Part shown: in pieces, positions 1 through 9,212 of the stretch
Layout: each line of letters starts with the position of its first letter
Numbering within the stretch: the stretch's first letter is position 1
From: Duganella guangzhouensis
Lineage (GTDB): Bacteria > Pseudomonadota > Gammaproteobacteria > Burkholderiales > Burkholderiaceae_D
Assembly (NCBI RefSeq): GCF_009674535.1
Contig: NZ_WKJK01000005.1
Coordinates: 248,001-312,000 of the forward strand
DNA length: 64,000 nucleotides
Direction of reading: 5' to 3'
Program-made: the position numbers and the translations under genes
The notes under the pieces: generated by a model
The model's database searches: none
The model's input: the letters and a program-made list of their open reading frames with translations, nothing else
Told to the model about the DNA's origin: nothing

Positions 1-1467
1 AAAGCGCGCCGCAATCTCTTCCTCCGACAACAGGCCCGGATTGCCCTCGATGACCAGCGTGGTCGACTGCTGCGTTTGCACCACCGTGGCCTCCACCTGC
101 AACAGACCATTGACGTCATAGGTGAAGCGAATATCGATGCCACTGTCATCCATGGAGCCGCCCGGCAGCTTGCATTGCAGCTTGCCGAGCTGGATATTCT
201 CGTGCGCCATGCGCGCCTCGCCCTGATAGATATTCAGATCCAGCTGCTTTTGCCCATCGCGCACCGGGTAATAGCGCTTGACCCGGCTCACCGGCACCGG
301 CGTATTGCGCTCGATGATGGCGTCGAAGTGGCCGGACGAAAAACTGCCATCAGCCAGCCGCATCGCCACGTCGATGCCGAGCGAGTAGGGCGCCACATCG
401 GTCATCACCACTTCATCAAGGGCGGCATCGCGCATCTTCAAGCCGGCCTGCACGGCCGCGCCCAGCGCCACCACCTCGTCCGGATTGATATCGCAGGCCG
501 GCAGCCGGCCGAACATGCGCGCCACCAGCTTGCGCACCAGCGGCATGCGGGTCGCGCCGCCAGCCAGCACCACGTTGTCCAACTCGGAGATGCGCAGATT
601 GGCATCGCGCAGCGCGCGTTCGACCGGATCGCGCAGACGGCGCAGCAGCACCGTGCAGATGCGTTCCAGCGCCGGCTCGTCCAGCTCCAGCGTGTACTCA
701 GTATCGTTGTGATGGATGCGCAGCGTGGCCGACGCCGCCTCGCTCAGCGCGCGCTTGGCCGCTTCCGCCTGCGCCACCATGCGCGGCATAAAGCGGGCAT
801 CGTTCTTCAGCGACGGCGGCAACTGGTGGTGGGTGAAGAAATGGTCGACCAGGCAGTGCATGAAATCCTCGCCGCCCAGCATATTGTCGCCGGCCGAGGC
901 GCGCACTTCCATCACGCCCTCGAACAGATCCAGCACCGACACGTCAAACGTGCCGCCGCCGAGGTCGAACACCAGGAACTTGGTCTCGCCATCGCGTTGA
1001 TGGATGCCGTAGGCCAGCGCGGCGGCGGTCGGCTCGTTCAGCAGCCGGTCGACTTTCAGCCCGGCCAGTTGGCCGGCGGCGCGCGTGGCTTTGCGCTGAG
1101 CGTCGGAGAAATAAGCCGGCACGGTGATGATGGCCTCGGTAATGGTCTGGCCCAGCGCCGCCTCGGCATCTTCCTTCAGCGCGCGCAGCACCAGCGCCGA
1201 CAACTCTTCCGGCCGGAACTGGCGGTTACCCAGGCGAATACTCTTGTCGCTGCCCATGTAGCGCTTGAACACGGCGGCGGTGCGGTCGGGATGGGTTTGC
1301 AGACGCTCACGCGCGGCGCGGCCGATCAGAATGGTGCCATCTTCATCCAGACTGACGCAGGAGGGCGTCAGCACCTCGCCCAGGCTGTTGGGGATCAGGC
1401 GCGGCGCACCGTTCTCCCAGATGGCGATCAAACTGTTGGTCGTACCGAGGTCTATCCCGACAATCAT
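1..1467 (-). CDS. hscC: Hsp70-family chaperone HscC, 3' end beyond window
   Basis: Reading leftward from 1467, the product begins MIVGIDLGTTNSLIAIWENG, the ATPase phosphate-1 motif of Hsp70 proteins. It continues with VPAYFSDAQRK, a NEPTAAALAYG motif, FDLGGGTFDVSVL and a SAGDNMLGGEDF segment, followed by the beta-sandwich substrate domain (SRVKRYYPVRDGQ). The variants LTPSCVSLDEDG and FKRYMGS match HscC rather than DnaK or HscA. HscC is a cytoplasmic ATP-dependent chaperone that interacts with RNA polymerase sigma factor in E. coli (known of the family). The start at 1467 has a GGAAG Shine-Dalgarno; an in-frame ATG at 1500 adds 11 residues but lacks a good site. About 489 codons are visible of the usual 550-570. 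It lies 55 bp downstream of the response regulator on the same strand, so cotranscription is possible. Confidence 0.9.
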   Translation of the reverse strand, partial: MIVGIDLGTTNSLIAIWENGAPRLIPNSLGEVLTPSCVSLDEDGTILIGRAARERLQTHPDRTAAVFKRYMGSDKSIRLGNRQFRPEELSALVLRALKEDAEAALGQTITEAIITVPAYFSDAQRKATRAAGQLAGLKVDRLLNEPTAAALAYGIHQRDGETKFLVFDLGGGTFDVSVLDLFEGVMEVRASAGDNMLGGEDFMHCLVDHFFTHHQLPPSLKNDARFMPRMVAQAEAAKRALSEAASATLRIHHNDTEYTLELDEPALERICTVLLRRLRDPVERALRDANLRISELDNVVLAGGATRMPLVRKLVARMFGRLPACDINPDEVVALGAAVQAGLKMRDAALDEVVMTDVAPYSLGIDVAMRLADGSFSSGHFDAIIERNTPVPVSRVKRYYPVRDGQKQLDLNIYQGEARMAHENIQLGKLQCKLPGGSMDDSGIDIRFTYDVNGLLQVEATVVQTQQSTTLVIEGNPGLLSEEEIAARF

Positions 1468-1522
1468 GTTGGCTTCCGGAAAAATTAGCAAGTTTACCAT
1501 GGAATGCCAACATGTCCAGCCC

Positions 1523-2146
1523 CTAGTTCAGGTGCACCAGCCCGCGCTTGGCGGCCACCATCGCGGCCTCGGTGCGGGTGCAGACGTTGAGCTTGCTCAT
1601 GATGCTTTTGACGTGAAATTTGACCGTGCCGACGCCGATGCCGGCCGCGCGCGCAATCACCTTGTTGCTCATGCCACTGGCCAGGTGGACCAGGATATCG
1701 CGCTCGCGCGGGGTCAGCTGGTTGCCGTGGATGCGGCTGGCCAGCTTGAGCGCCAGTTCCGGCATCATGAACTTGCGGCCTTGCAGCACGGCGTGGATGC
1801 AGGTCATCAAGTCATCGAGCGGGGCGTTTTTCAGCATATAGGCGTGGGCGCCGGCGCGCATGCTGCGGTCGGCATCCTCCTCGCCGTCGTGGCCGCTGAG
1901 GATGATGACCTTGGCATCCGGCCGGCGCGCGCGGATCTGGCCGATGGCCGCGACGCCGTCGCAGCCGGGCATGTTCAGGTCCATCAGCAGCAGATCCGGT
2001 TGTAGGCGCTCGCACATGTCCAGCGCCTCCTGGCCGTTGCAGGCCTGGCCCACCAGCGTGAACTGGCCGTCGGACTCGATCAGCGCAGCCATGCCAGCGC
2101 GGATCAACGGGTGAACATCGGCAATGATGACGGATGCGGTATTCAT
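1523..2146 (-). CDS. NarL/FixJ-type LuxR response regulator
   Basis: The 207-residue product has an N-terminal receiver domain (MNTASVIIADVHPLIRAGM; phospho-acceptor Asp in LLLMDLNMPG; K in YMLKNAP). The C-terminal LuxR helix-turn-helix runs LTPRERDILVHLASGMSNKV then GTVKFHVKSIMSKL. Proteins of this layout are phosphorylated by a histidine kinase and bind DNA as dimers. The start at 2146 is preferred over an in-frame upstream ATG at 2215 because it has TGGAGC six bases upstream and places the receiver at the N-terminus. No cognate kinase is adjacent, so it may be an orphan. A perfect 12-bp palindrome lies 55 bp upstream. Confidence 0.9.
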   Translation of the reverse strand: MNTASVIIADVHPLIRAGMAALIESDGQFTLVGQACNGQEALDMCERLQPDLLLMDLNMPGCDGVAAIGQIRARRPDAKVIILSGHDGEEDADRSMRAGAHAYMLKNAPLDDLMTCIHAVLQGRKFMMPELALKLASRIHGNQLTPRERDILVHLASGMSNKVIARAAGIGVGTVKFHVKSIMSKLNVCTRTEAAMVAAKRGLVHLN

Positions 2147-2201
2147 GTCGGGCTCCAGTTGTAGAAGTGATGGAAGCATTCTCGCCAACCTTGCCCGCCA
2201 C

Positions 2202-2213
2202 GTATAGCTATAC
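2202..2213. promoter_or_regulatory. 12-bp perfect palindrome upstream of the LuxR regulator
   Basis: The sequence GTATAGCTATAC is a perfect palindrome in the gap between the M20 hydrolase stop (2225) and the LuxR start (2146). It also supplies -10-like TATA elements on the minus strand. It could be an operator or simply part of the promoter; nothing further can be said from sequence. Confidence 0.35.
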
Positions 2214-2224
2214 AAAGGTATAAG

Positions 2225-3508
2225 CTAGCGCGCTCCGTAAGCCGCGATCAAGCCGGTGAAGGCGCGCACCCCGACTGCGATCACGCTGTCGTCCGCCACG
2301 AAGAAGGGCGAGTGGTTGGAGGCGGCGGTGGCCAGGTCGGTGCCGTCCGGGGTGGCGCCCAGGCCGAAGCCGACGGTGGGAATGCGCCGGCTGAACTCTG
2401 CCAGGTCGTCGGCCGCGTAGACGCCGGAGCTGATGCGGACCTCGCCAGTGCTGGAGGCGGCGCGCAGCACCGGCAGCAGGCGCTCGACCAGCGCGGTGTT
2501 GTTGGCGCCGGCCGGATAGCTGGCGCCCACCAGCTTGAACTCGGCGCTGGCGCCGGCGCTTTCGGCGCTGTCCTTGAAGGTGCGTTCCAGCCGCGCCACC
2601 ACGTCGTCGCGCTGCGCCTGCGTCACGCTGCGGATGGTGCCTTCCAGCCTTACTTCGGTCGGGATGATGTTCTGGCGCACGCCGGCGTCGATCTTGCCGA
2701 TCGAGATTACCGGCGGCGGCAGCGTCAGGTCGGACTGGCGGCTAGGGATGGTTTGCAGCGCCAGGATGGCCAATGCCGCCGGCGGCACCGGATCGATGCC
2801 GCGCCACGGTGCCGCCGCATGCGTGGACTTGCCGATGATGCGCGCCACAAACACATCCGCCGCCGCCGTGGTGCGGTCGCGGCTGACCGAGATGGCGCCG
2901 GCCTTGCCGACCCCAACGTGGGTGGAGAAGAACACTTCCGGTGTCGGCGCGTTCAGCACACCCTGTTTGATCATCAGCGCGGCGCCGCCTTCCTCACCAT
3001 CCGGCGCGCCTTCCTCGGCCGGCTGGAAGATGAATTTGATGGTGCCGCGCAGATGCTGGCGGTCCTTGGACAACACCTCGGCCACGCCCAGCAGGATGGC
3101 GATGTGGATGTCATGCCCGCACACGTGGGCCACGCCGACTTGCTTGCCGCCGTATTCGGTCTTCACGGTGGAGGCGTAGGGCAGGCCGGTTTGCTCGGTG
3201 ACGGGCAAGGCGTCCAGTTCTGAGCGCAGGCCGATGACGGGTCCGGGCAGCGCGCCTTTCAGCACCGCCACCACGCCGGTGCCGGCGATGCCGGTCTGCA
3301 CTTCCAGCCCCAGTTTGCGCAAGTGTTCGGCCACCAGCGCCGAGGTGCGGGTTTCGCGGTTGCCCAGTTCGGGATGCTGGTGGATGTCGTGGCGAATCGC
3401 GATCAGGCCCGGCGTGGCAGCGGTGATCAGGCGTTCAATTTCGGGGCTGGCGGCCTGGGCCAGTAGTGGCGCGGCCAGCAGCGCCGCGACGAGAGGTTGC
3501 AGTTTCAT
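2225..3508 (-). CDS. M20-family metal-dependent amidohydrolase, exported
   Basis: The 427-residue product carries a signal peptide (MKLQPLVAALLAAPLLAQAA) followed by M20D motifs: HDIHQHPELGNRET, VCGHDIHIAILLGVA with the metal-site CGHD, and PAEEGAPDGEEGGA. Family members hydrolyse N-acyl amino acids and related amides (hippurate or IAA-amino acid type) with two metal ions. The signal peptide suggests a periplasmic enzyme. The start at 3508 has AAAGGAC at the right distance; an in-frame upstream start at 3529 would bury the signal peptide. It begins 14 bp after the TonB-receptor stop, so it probably shares that gene's sigma-54 promoter. An exported amidase paired with a TonB receptor suggests trimming of an imported conjugate (inference). 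Confidence 0.87.
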   Translation of the reverse strand: MKLQPLVAALLAAPLLAQAASPEIERLITAATPGLIAIRHDIHQHPELGNRETRTSALVAEHLRKLGLEVQTGIAGTGVVAVLKGALPGPVIGLRSELDALPVTEQTGLPYASTVKTEYGGKQVGVAHVCGHDIHIAILLGVAEVLSKDRQHLRGTIKFIFQPAEEGAPDGEEGGAALMIKQGVLNAPTPEVFFSTHVGVGKAGAISVSRDRTTAAADVFVARIIGKSTHAAAPWRGIDPVPPAALAILALQTIPSRQSDLTLPPPVISIGKIDAGVRQNIIPTEVRLEGTIRSVTQAQRDDVVARLERTFKDSAESAGASAEFKLVGASYPAGANNTALVERLLPVLRAASSTGEVRISSGVYAADDLAEFSRRIPTVGFGLGATPDGTDLATAASNHSPFFVADDSVIAVGVRAFTGLIAAYGAR

Positions 3509-3522
3509 CTTTGTCCTTTCAA

Positions 3523-5772
3523 TTACCAACGGTAGGTGGCGCTAACGCCGAAGGTGCGCGGGTCGCTGTTGGAATAGCCGATCACGTTGTTACCGTAGGG
3601 GATGGCGTTGGTCTTGTAAAAGCGGTTGGTCAGGTTGTTGACATAGAAGGTCAGATTGACCTTTTTGCCCGGCGGCAGATACGACAGCTTCAGATTGCCG
3701 ATGGTGTAAGCCGGCTGGATGTAGTTCGGATCGGTCTCGTTGGTGGTGACGAAGAAGTAGCGGCTGCGGTAATTCCAGTTGGTGGAGAACACCGCCTCGC
3801 CGCCGTTGTTCAGCGGCTGACGGTATTCGCCGCCAACCAGCACATTGGTGTGCGGCGCGCGGCCGAATTCGTTGCCGGTGTAGGCGCCGTAGTCGGTGTA
3901 CTTGCTGCGCAGCAGGCCGATCGCGGCGTTGAGGCGCAGCGCTTGTGTCGCTTGTGCCGCCAGTTCGAATTCGGCGCCATGGGCCTTGGCCTTGGCGCCG
4001 TTGGTCAGGCGCGACACCGGCCCGGTCGAGGTGCTGACCACCTGGTTCAGCTGCACGTTCTTGTAGTCATAGTAGAACGCGGTAACGTCGGCGGTGACGC
4101 GGTGATCCAGCCAGGCGGTGCGCAGGCCGGCCTCGCCCGAGGTCAGATATTCCGGGCTGACCACGGCCACCGTGGACTGGGTGGTGACGCCGCCGTTGTA
4201 GCCGCCGCCACGGAAGCCCTTGGCCGCGCGCGCATAGGCGGACACGTCCTGGCTGAACTTGTACTGCGGTGTCAGATCCCAGGTGGCGGCTTTCCAGGTA
4301 GTGTCGGCGTTTTGCGTGGCGGTAGTCAGCAGCGTCGACGAGACCGACGAGCGCTTCCACCATTCGGCCGTGTTGTTGTAGCTGACGGTGCCGCTGTTGG
4401 CCACGCGGCTGAGTGCGATGTCCTTGCTTTCCGAGGTCCAGCGCAAGCCGCCGGTCAGGTTGAAGCGTTCGCTGAAGTTGTAGGTCAGGCTGCCGAACAG
4501 CGCGTAGCTCTTGGTATCCTGTTGCAGGCTCAGATTGTTGTAGGCGGTGGGGATAGTGCCGGTTGGCGTGGCGATGGTCTGCACGCCGGGCAGGTTGCCG
4601 GACGAGTTGTTATTGTCCAGCTTCTCGGTGAAGTAATGCGCGCCGACGATCCAGTTCAGCTGGTCGCTGCGCGGCGAGGCCAGGCGCAGTTCCTGCGCCG
4701 ACTGGCGGGCCGAGATATCGGCATGGCTGCGGCTGATTTCCAGCGGCGTGGCATCGCCGTCGCCGTTGGTGGTACGTGCCACCCGCTCGTACGAAGTGAT
4801 CGAGGTCAGCTCGTTGCGGCCCAGATTCCAGTGCAGCGTCAGCGAGGCGCCGCTGCCGCGCAGGTCGTCGCTGGTGGGGGCGTTGGTGGCGATATCGGCC
4901 GTGCCTAGCGGCGGCAGCACATAGCCGTAGGTATTGGTGCCGCCGGCGCCCAGGCCCAGCCCTTGCAGCGCGTCGCCGGTGCCGTGGTAATCGCGGCCGT
5001 GGACGTTGAACAGCGCTTGCAGATCCGGGCTCAGGTTGGCCAGCAGCTGTACGCGGACCTGGTGGTCTTCTTCCTTCTTGCCGGTTTTGCTGTGCTGGAA
5101 GGTGTTGCGCCCGTAGCCGTCGGTGCTGTCGCTGTAGAGCGAGATGCGGCCGGCCAGCACATCTTCCTGCAGGGCGCCGCCGGCCGCCGCTTCGACGATG
5201 TGCGAGTTATGGTTGCCGAGTTCCGCCTTGAAGTAGCCGTCGGGCTTGAAGGTCGGCTTGTTGGTGATGAAGCTGACCGCGCCGCCGGTGGTGTTCTTGC
5301 CCCACAGCGTGCCTTGCGGACCGCGCAGCACTTCGGCCTGACGCAGGTCGTAAGCCGGGGCGCCGCTCAACAGCGGCGAATTGAGATATACCTCGTCGAC
5401 ATAAAAACTGACTGGCGACACGACGTTGGCCGACTGGTCGCCAGTGCCGATGCCGCGTATCCACCAGCGGGTGCGGACGTGGCCGTCGTTGGTGGGGCCG
5501 GAGGCGTTGGGCACCAGGTCCATCACGCCGCCGGCGGACAGGTTGCCGCCGCCCTCGCGCAAGTCCTTGCCGCTGAAGGCGGAGATGGCGGCCGGCACGT
5601 CGCGCGCGAGCTCAGCGCGCTTTTGTGCGGTGACGGTGACGGTTTGCAGGCTATCGGCGGCTTCGCCATTGGCATTGGCGTCGGCCGGCTCGGCCGCGTG
5701 AGCCAGGCTGCTGGCGCCAAGCGCGCACAGCAGATGAAGGTAAAGGGTACGGCGGGGTAAATGCTTGGGCAT
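3523..5772 (-). CDS. TonB-dependent outer-membrane receptor
   Basis: The 749-residue product has a signal peptide (ending SSLAHAAEP), a TonB-box-like LQTVTVTAQKR segment at about residues 42-52, a plug domain with VLRGPQGTLWGKNTTGGAVS, and a C-terminal beta-barrel ending in aromatic SATYRW. TonB receptors drive energised uptake of scarce ligands across the outer membrane. It is clearly paralogous to the receptor at 10410-12830: both share an RxRWWIRGxGxG plug segment and FYxDxVY. Start 5772 has AGGA upstream. Upstream lie a GG-N10-GC promoter (5811-5826) and a GCAAC/GTTGC palindrome (5898-5913), linking it to the SfnR-like activator. The ligand is unknown; an organosulfur compound is the contextual inference. 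Confidence 0.9.
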   Translation of the reverse strand: MPKHLPRRTLYLHLLCALGASSLAHAAEPADANANGEAADSLQTVTVTAQKRAELARDVPAAISAFSGKDLREGGGNLSAGGVMDLVPNASGPTNDGHVRTRWWIRGIGTGDQSANVVSPVSFYVDEVYLNSPLLSGAPAYDLRQAEVLRGPQGTLWGKNTTGGAVSFITNKPTFKPDGYFKAELGNHNSHIVEAAAGGALQEDVLAGRISLYSDSTDGYGRNTFQHSKTGKKEEDHQVRVQLLANLSPDLQALFNVHGRDYHGTGDALQGLGLGAGGTNTYGYVLPPLGTADIATNAPTSDDLRGSGASLTLHWNLGRNELTSITSYERVARTTNGDGDATPLEISRSHADISARQSAQELRLASPRSDQLNWIVGAHYFTEKLDNNNSSGNLPGVQTIATPTGTIPTAYNNLSLQQDTKSYALFGSLTYNFSERFNLTGGLRWTSESKDIALSRVANSGTVSYNNTAEWWKRSSVSSTLLTTATQNADTTWKAATWDLTPQYKFSQDVSAYARAAKGFRGGGYNGGVTTQSTVAVVSPEYLTSGEAGLRTAWLDHRVTADVTAFYYDYKNVQLNQVVSTSTGPVSRLTNGAKAKAHGAEFELAAQATQALRLNAAIGLLRSKYTDYGAYTGNEFGRAPHTNVLVGGEYRQPLNNGGEAVFSTNWNYRSRYFFVTTNETDPNYIQPAYTIGNLKLSYLPPGKKVNLTFYVNNLTNRFYKTNAIPYGNNVIGYSNSDPRTFGVSATYRW

Positions 5773-5810
5773 CGTTTTTCCTGTGTTGTGGTCTGAAACA
5801 TTCCTGTTTC

Positions 5811-5826
5811 AGCAACATGCGTGCCG
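5811..5826 (-). promoter_or_regulatory. Putative sigma-54 promoter of the TonB receptor/M20 operon
   Basis: On the minus strand the sequence reads CGGCACGCATGTTGCT. GG and GC are exactly 10 bases apart, and only the first T of the TGGCACG-N4-TTGCT consensus differs. It lies 40 bp upstream of the receptor start at 5772. Confidence 0.65.
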
Positions 5827-5897
5827 GAGGAAAAACGACTTCTGGTTGTGTTTTCTGTTGCGTGCGCCGCAGCGCGGCACAGTGATTTGTGGGCCAG

Positions 5898-5913
5898 GCA
5901 ACAGCGCTGTTGC
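5898..5913. promoter_or_regulatory. Candidate upstream activator site (palindrome)
   Basis: GCAACAGCGCTGTTGC is a perfect 16-bp palindrome, flanked by GTGGGC on one side and GCCCAC on the other. It sits about 73 bp upstream of the -24 element of the TonB-receptor promoter, a typical enhancer distance for a sigma-54 activator. A further CTGTTGC half-site is at 5855-5861. Related sites occur at 8045-8061 and 14146-14175. The outer pairing could also make it a transcript-end hairpin after the nitroreductase. Confidence 0.55.
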
Positions 5914-5927
5914 TTAGCCCACAGTGA

Positions 5928-6518
5928 TCACAGCAGGGTAACCGCTTGTTCAAAGCCCAGGCGTGGGCCGCGAGCGAACAGCGAGGTCGGGTCGCCGTAG
6001 CCGAGGTTGACGATGAAGTTGACGTTGTGTTCGCCGTCAGGGAAGAATTCCTGGTTGACGGCGGCGGCGTCGAAGCCGGACAAGGGGCCGGCATCCAGCC
6101 CCAGTGCGCGCGCGGCCAGGATCAGGTAGGCGCCTTGCAGCGAGCTGTTGCGGGTGGCGGTGGCGTCGACCAGTGCCGGGTTGGCTTCGAACAGCGGCTT
6201 GGCGTCGTAAGCGGGGAACTGTTGCGGCAGTTCGTCGAAGAAGCGCTTGTCCTGCGCGATGATGACGGTGGCCGGCGCGGCCACGGTCTTGGCGCGGTTT
6301 TTCTCGGACAGGGCGGGAGCCAGGCGCTGCTTGGCTTCTGGTGTGCGTAGCACGAGGTAGCGTGCCGGCTGGGCGTTGAAGGCGGTTGGGCCCCATTTCA
6401 GCAGGTCGTACAGGGCTTTGATGGTGTCGTCGTCGATGGTTTGCGGCAGGAAGTTGCTGAAGCTGCGGGCATTGCGGAACAGCTGATCCAGCGCCGCATC
6501 GTTGAGGATGGTGGACAA
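5928..6518 (-). CDS. Nitroreductase-family oxidoreductase (RutE/malonic semialdehyde reductase type)
   Basis: The 196-residue product begins STILNDAALDQLFRNARSFS and contains WGPTAFNAQPARYLVLRT and SEKNRAKTVAAPATVIIA, hallmarks of the FMN-dependent RutE/HadB branch of the nitroreductase superfamily. Members reduce malonic semialdehyde or related carbonyl and nitro compounds with NAD(P)H. The start is a TTG at 6518 preceded by AAGGAGT seven bases upstream; longer in-frame starts overlap the upstream gene and lack such a site. It follows the sigma-54 activator by 35 bp on the same strand, so the two are probably cotranscribed. No SsuE-type flavin reductase is adjacent to the two monooxygenases, so a role in supplying reduced flavin is possible but unproven. 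Confidence 0.85.
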   Translation of the reverse strand: MSTILNDAALDQLFRNARSFSNFLPQTIDDDTIKALYDLLKWGPTAFNAQPARYLVLRTPEAKQRLAPALSEKNRAKTVAAPATVIIAQDKRFFDELPQQFPAYDAKPLFEANPALVDATATRNSSLQGAYLILAARALGLDAGPLSGFDAAAVNQEFFPDGEHNVNFIVNLGYGDPTSLFARGPRLGFEQAVTLL

Positions 6519-6553
6519 GGGTGACTCCTTACGGGGTGGGTAAATGGTTGCGC

Positions 6554-7948
<1,395 letters not shown>

Positions 7949-8044
7949 GGCAACAAATATAGCCCGCGCGGCCTTGGCGCGGGAACGAATCATGCCAAGC
8001 TTGCTTATCCGAATTTGGCATAAAGACCACGCGCTGTGGACACG

Positions 8045-8061
8045 GCAACAGCAACTGCTGC
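8045..8061. promoter_or_regulatory. Candidate upstream activator site (near-palindrome)
   Basis: GCAACAG-CAA-CTGCTGC is a near-perfect inverted repeat, one mismatch from GCAACAG/CTGTTGC. It resembles the sites at 5898-5913 and 14146-14175 and lies about 60 bp upstream of the -24 element at 8122, in the gap between the activator gene and the first monooxygenase. Confidence 0.5.
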
Positions 8062-8084
8062 GGAATCAACAGCGCGCTCCGGTG

Positions 8085-8102
8085 ATGCTGGCCTGCCAGC
8101 AT
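8085..8102. promoter_or_regulatory. Inverted repeat between activator site and promoter
   Basis: ATGCTGG-CCTG-CCAGCAT has perfect 7-bp arms around 4 bases. It lies between the candidate activator site and the -24/-12 promoter of the monooxygenase genes. It does not match the GCAAC/GTTGC motif, so a second regulator is possible. Confidence 0.35.
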
Positions 8103-8120
8103 GAAATCAGCGTTTTTCGG

Positions 8121-8137
8121 CTGGCATGTTTCATGCG
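8121..8137 (+). promoter_or_regulatory. Putative sigma-54 promoter of the monooxygenase genes
   Basis: TGGCATGTTTCATGC (8122-8136) has the GG-N10-GC spacing of a -24/-12 promoter. It lies 40 bp upstream of the start at 8176 and next to the gene for a sigma-54 activator transcribed divergently. Confidence 0.6.
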
Positions 8138-8175
8138 GATAGTGGCGGGAGGCCAACATCTACAGGAGGATATGC

Positions 8176-9186
8176 ATGACCACTGAATTCATCTGGCAAC
8201 TGCCAACCGCTGGCGACGGCCGCTACGCCGACGCCACCCGCCTGCGCCGTGGCGAACGCAGCCCGCAACAGCGGGCGCCGTTCACCGACGGTGTCAGCGA
8301 TCCGCGTGGCGAGCGCTTTAATTACTTCGACTATCTGCATCAGGTGGCGCGCGCCGCCGACATCACCGGCTTTGATGGCGTGCGCATCCGCCACGACTTC
8401 GAAGGCGACGATAGCTGGATCATCGCCGGCTATCTGGCGCGCGGCACCCGCCATATCCGCCTGCTGACCGAATTCGAAGCCTCGTGGGGCTCGTCGGTGT
8501 ATGCCGCCAAGAACGCGGTCAGCTTCCAGCGCGCCGCCAACGGCCGCTTTGCCTGGCAGATCGCGCAGGGTGACGATGCCGCCGCGCGACGCTGGCATGG
8601 CGATAATCTGCCGCAAGAAGAAGTGCTGGCGCGCATCGATGAATTCATTACCGTCGCGCGTGGCGTGCAGACCACGGCGCCGTTCAGCTTCAAGGGCAAG
8701 TATTTCGAAGTGCTGGATGGTGGCTTCCGTGGCCCGCTGGCCGGCAATCCGCTGCCGCCGGTGTATCTGTCCGGTGATGGCGAGGCCGCGCTGGCGCTGT
8801 CGGCCCGGCAGGCGGATGTGCATGTGTTCGACGCCGCGCCAGTGGCCACGCTGCGTGCCGCGCTGGAGAGTCTGCAACAACAGGCAACAGCCGCTGGCCG
8901 CCAGGTCCGTGCTGGCCTGCGCATCGACGTGCTGGCGCGCGAGACCCAAGAGGAAGCCGAACGCGATGCCGCGCGCTATCGCCAGCAGGCCGGCGCCCGC
9001 GCCGACGCCACGTTGGTCGGCAGTTACCAGCAAGTGATCGACACGTTGGCCGCGTATGCCGATGCCGGCGTCACCAGCTTCCTGCTGTCGGCCGAGCCGG
9101 CGCTGGAAGAAGCCTATCGCATCGGTGAACACGTGCTGCCGGCATTGCGCGAACGTCTCGCGCCGCCCGCCCAACAAGCCGCCTGA
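8176..9186 (+). CDS. LLM-class flavin-dependent monooxygenase (SsuD/DszA-like)
   Basis: The 336-residue product is a bacterial-luciferase-fold monooxygenase: FIWQLPTAGDGRYAD at the N-terminus, NYFDYLHQVARAADITGFDG, and a C-terminal ALEEAYRIGEHVLPALRERL typical of alkanesulfonate monooxygenases. These enzymes use FMNH2 and O2 to cleave C-S bonds of sulfonates or sulfones in the cytoplasm; the reduced flavin comes from a partner reductase. A very strong AGGAGG lies just upstream. It is shorter than SsuD (about 380 residues), lacking the mid-protein insertion that the next gene keeps. It is 26 bp from that gene and likely cotranscribed from the sigma-54 promoter at 8121-8137. Confidence 0.88.
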   Translation: MTTEFIWQLPTAGDGRYADATRLRRGERSPQQRAPFTDGVSDPRGERFNYFDYLHQVARAADITGFDGVRIRHDFEGDDSWIIAGYLARGTRHIRLLTEFEASWGSSVYAAKNAVSFQRAANGRFAWQIAQGDDAAARRWHGDNLPQEEVLARIDEFITVARGVQTTAPFSFKGKYFEVLDGGFRGPLAGNPLPPVYLSGDGEAALALSARQADVHVFDAAPVATLRAALESLQQQATAAGRQVRAGLRIDVLARETQEEAERDAARYRQQAGARADATLVGSYQQVIDTLAAYADAGVTSFLLSAEPALEEAYRIGEHVLPALRERLAPPAQQAA

Positions 9187-9212
9187 GCCTCCCACATTCA
9201 CAGGATTAAGAC

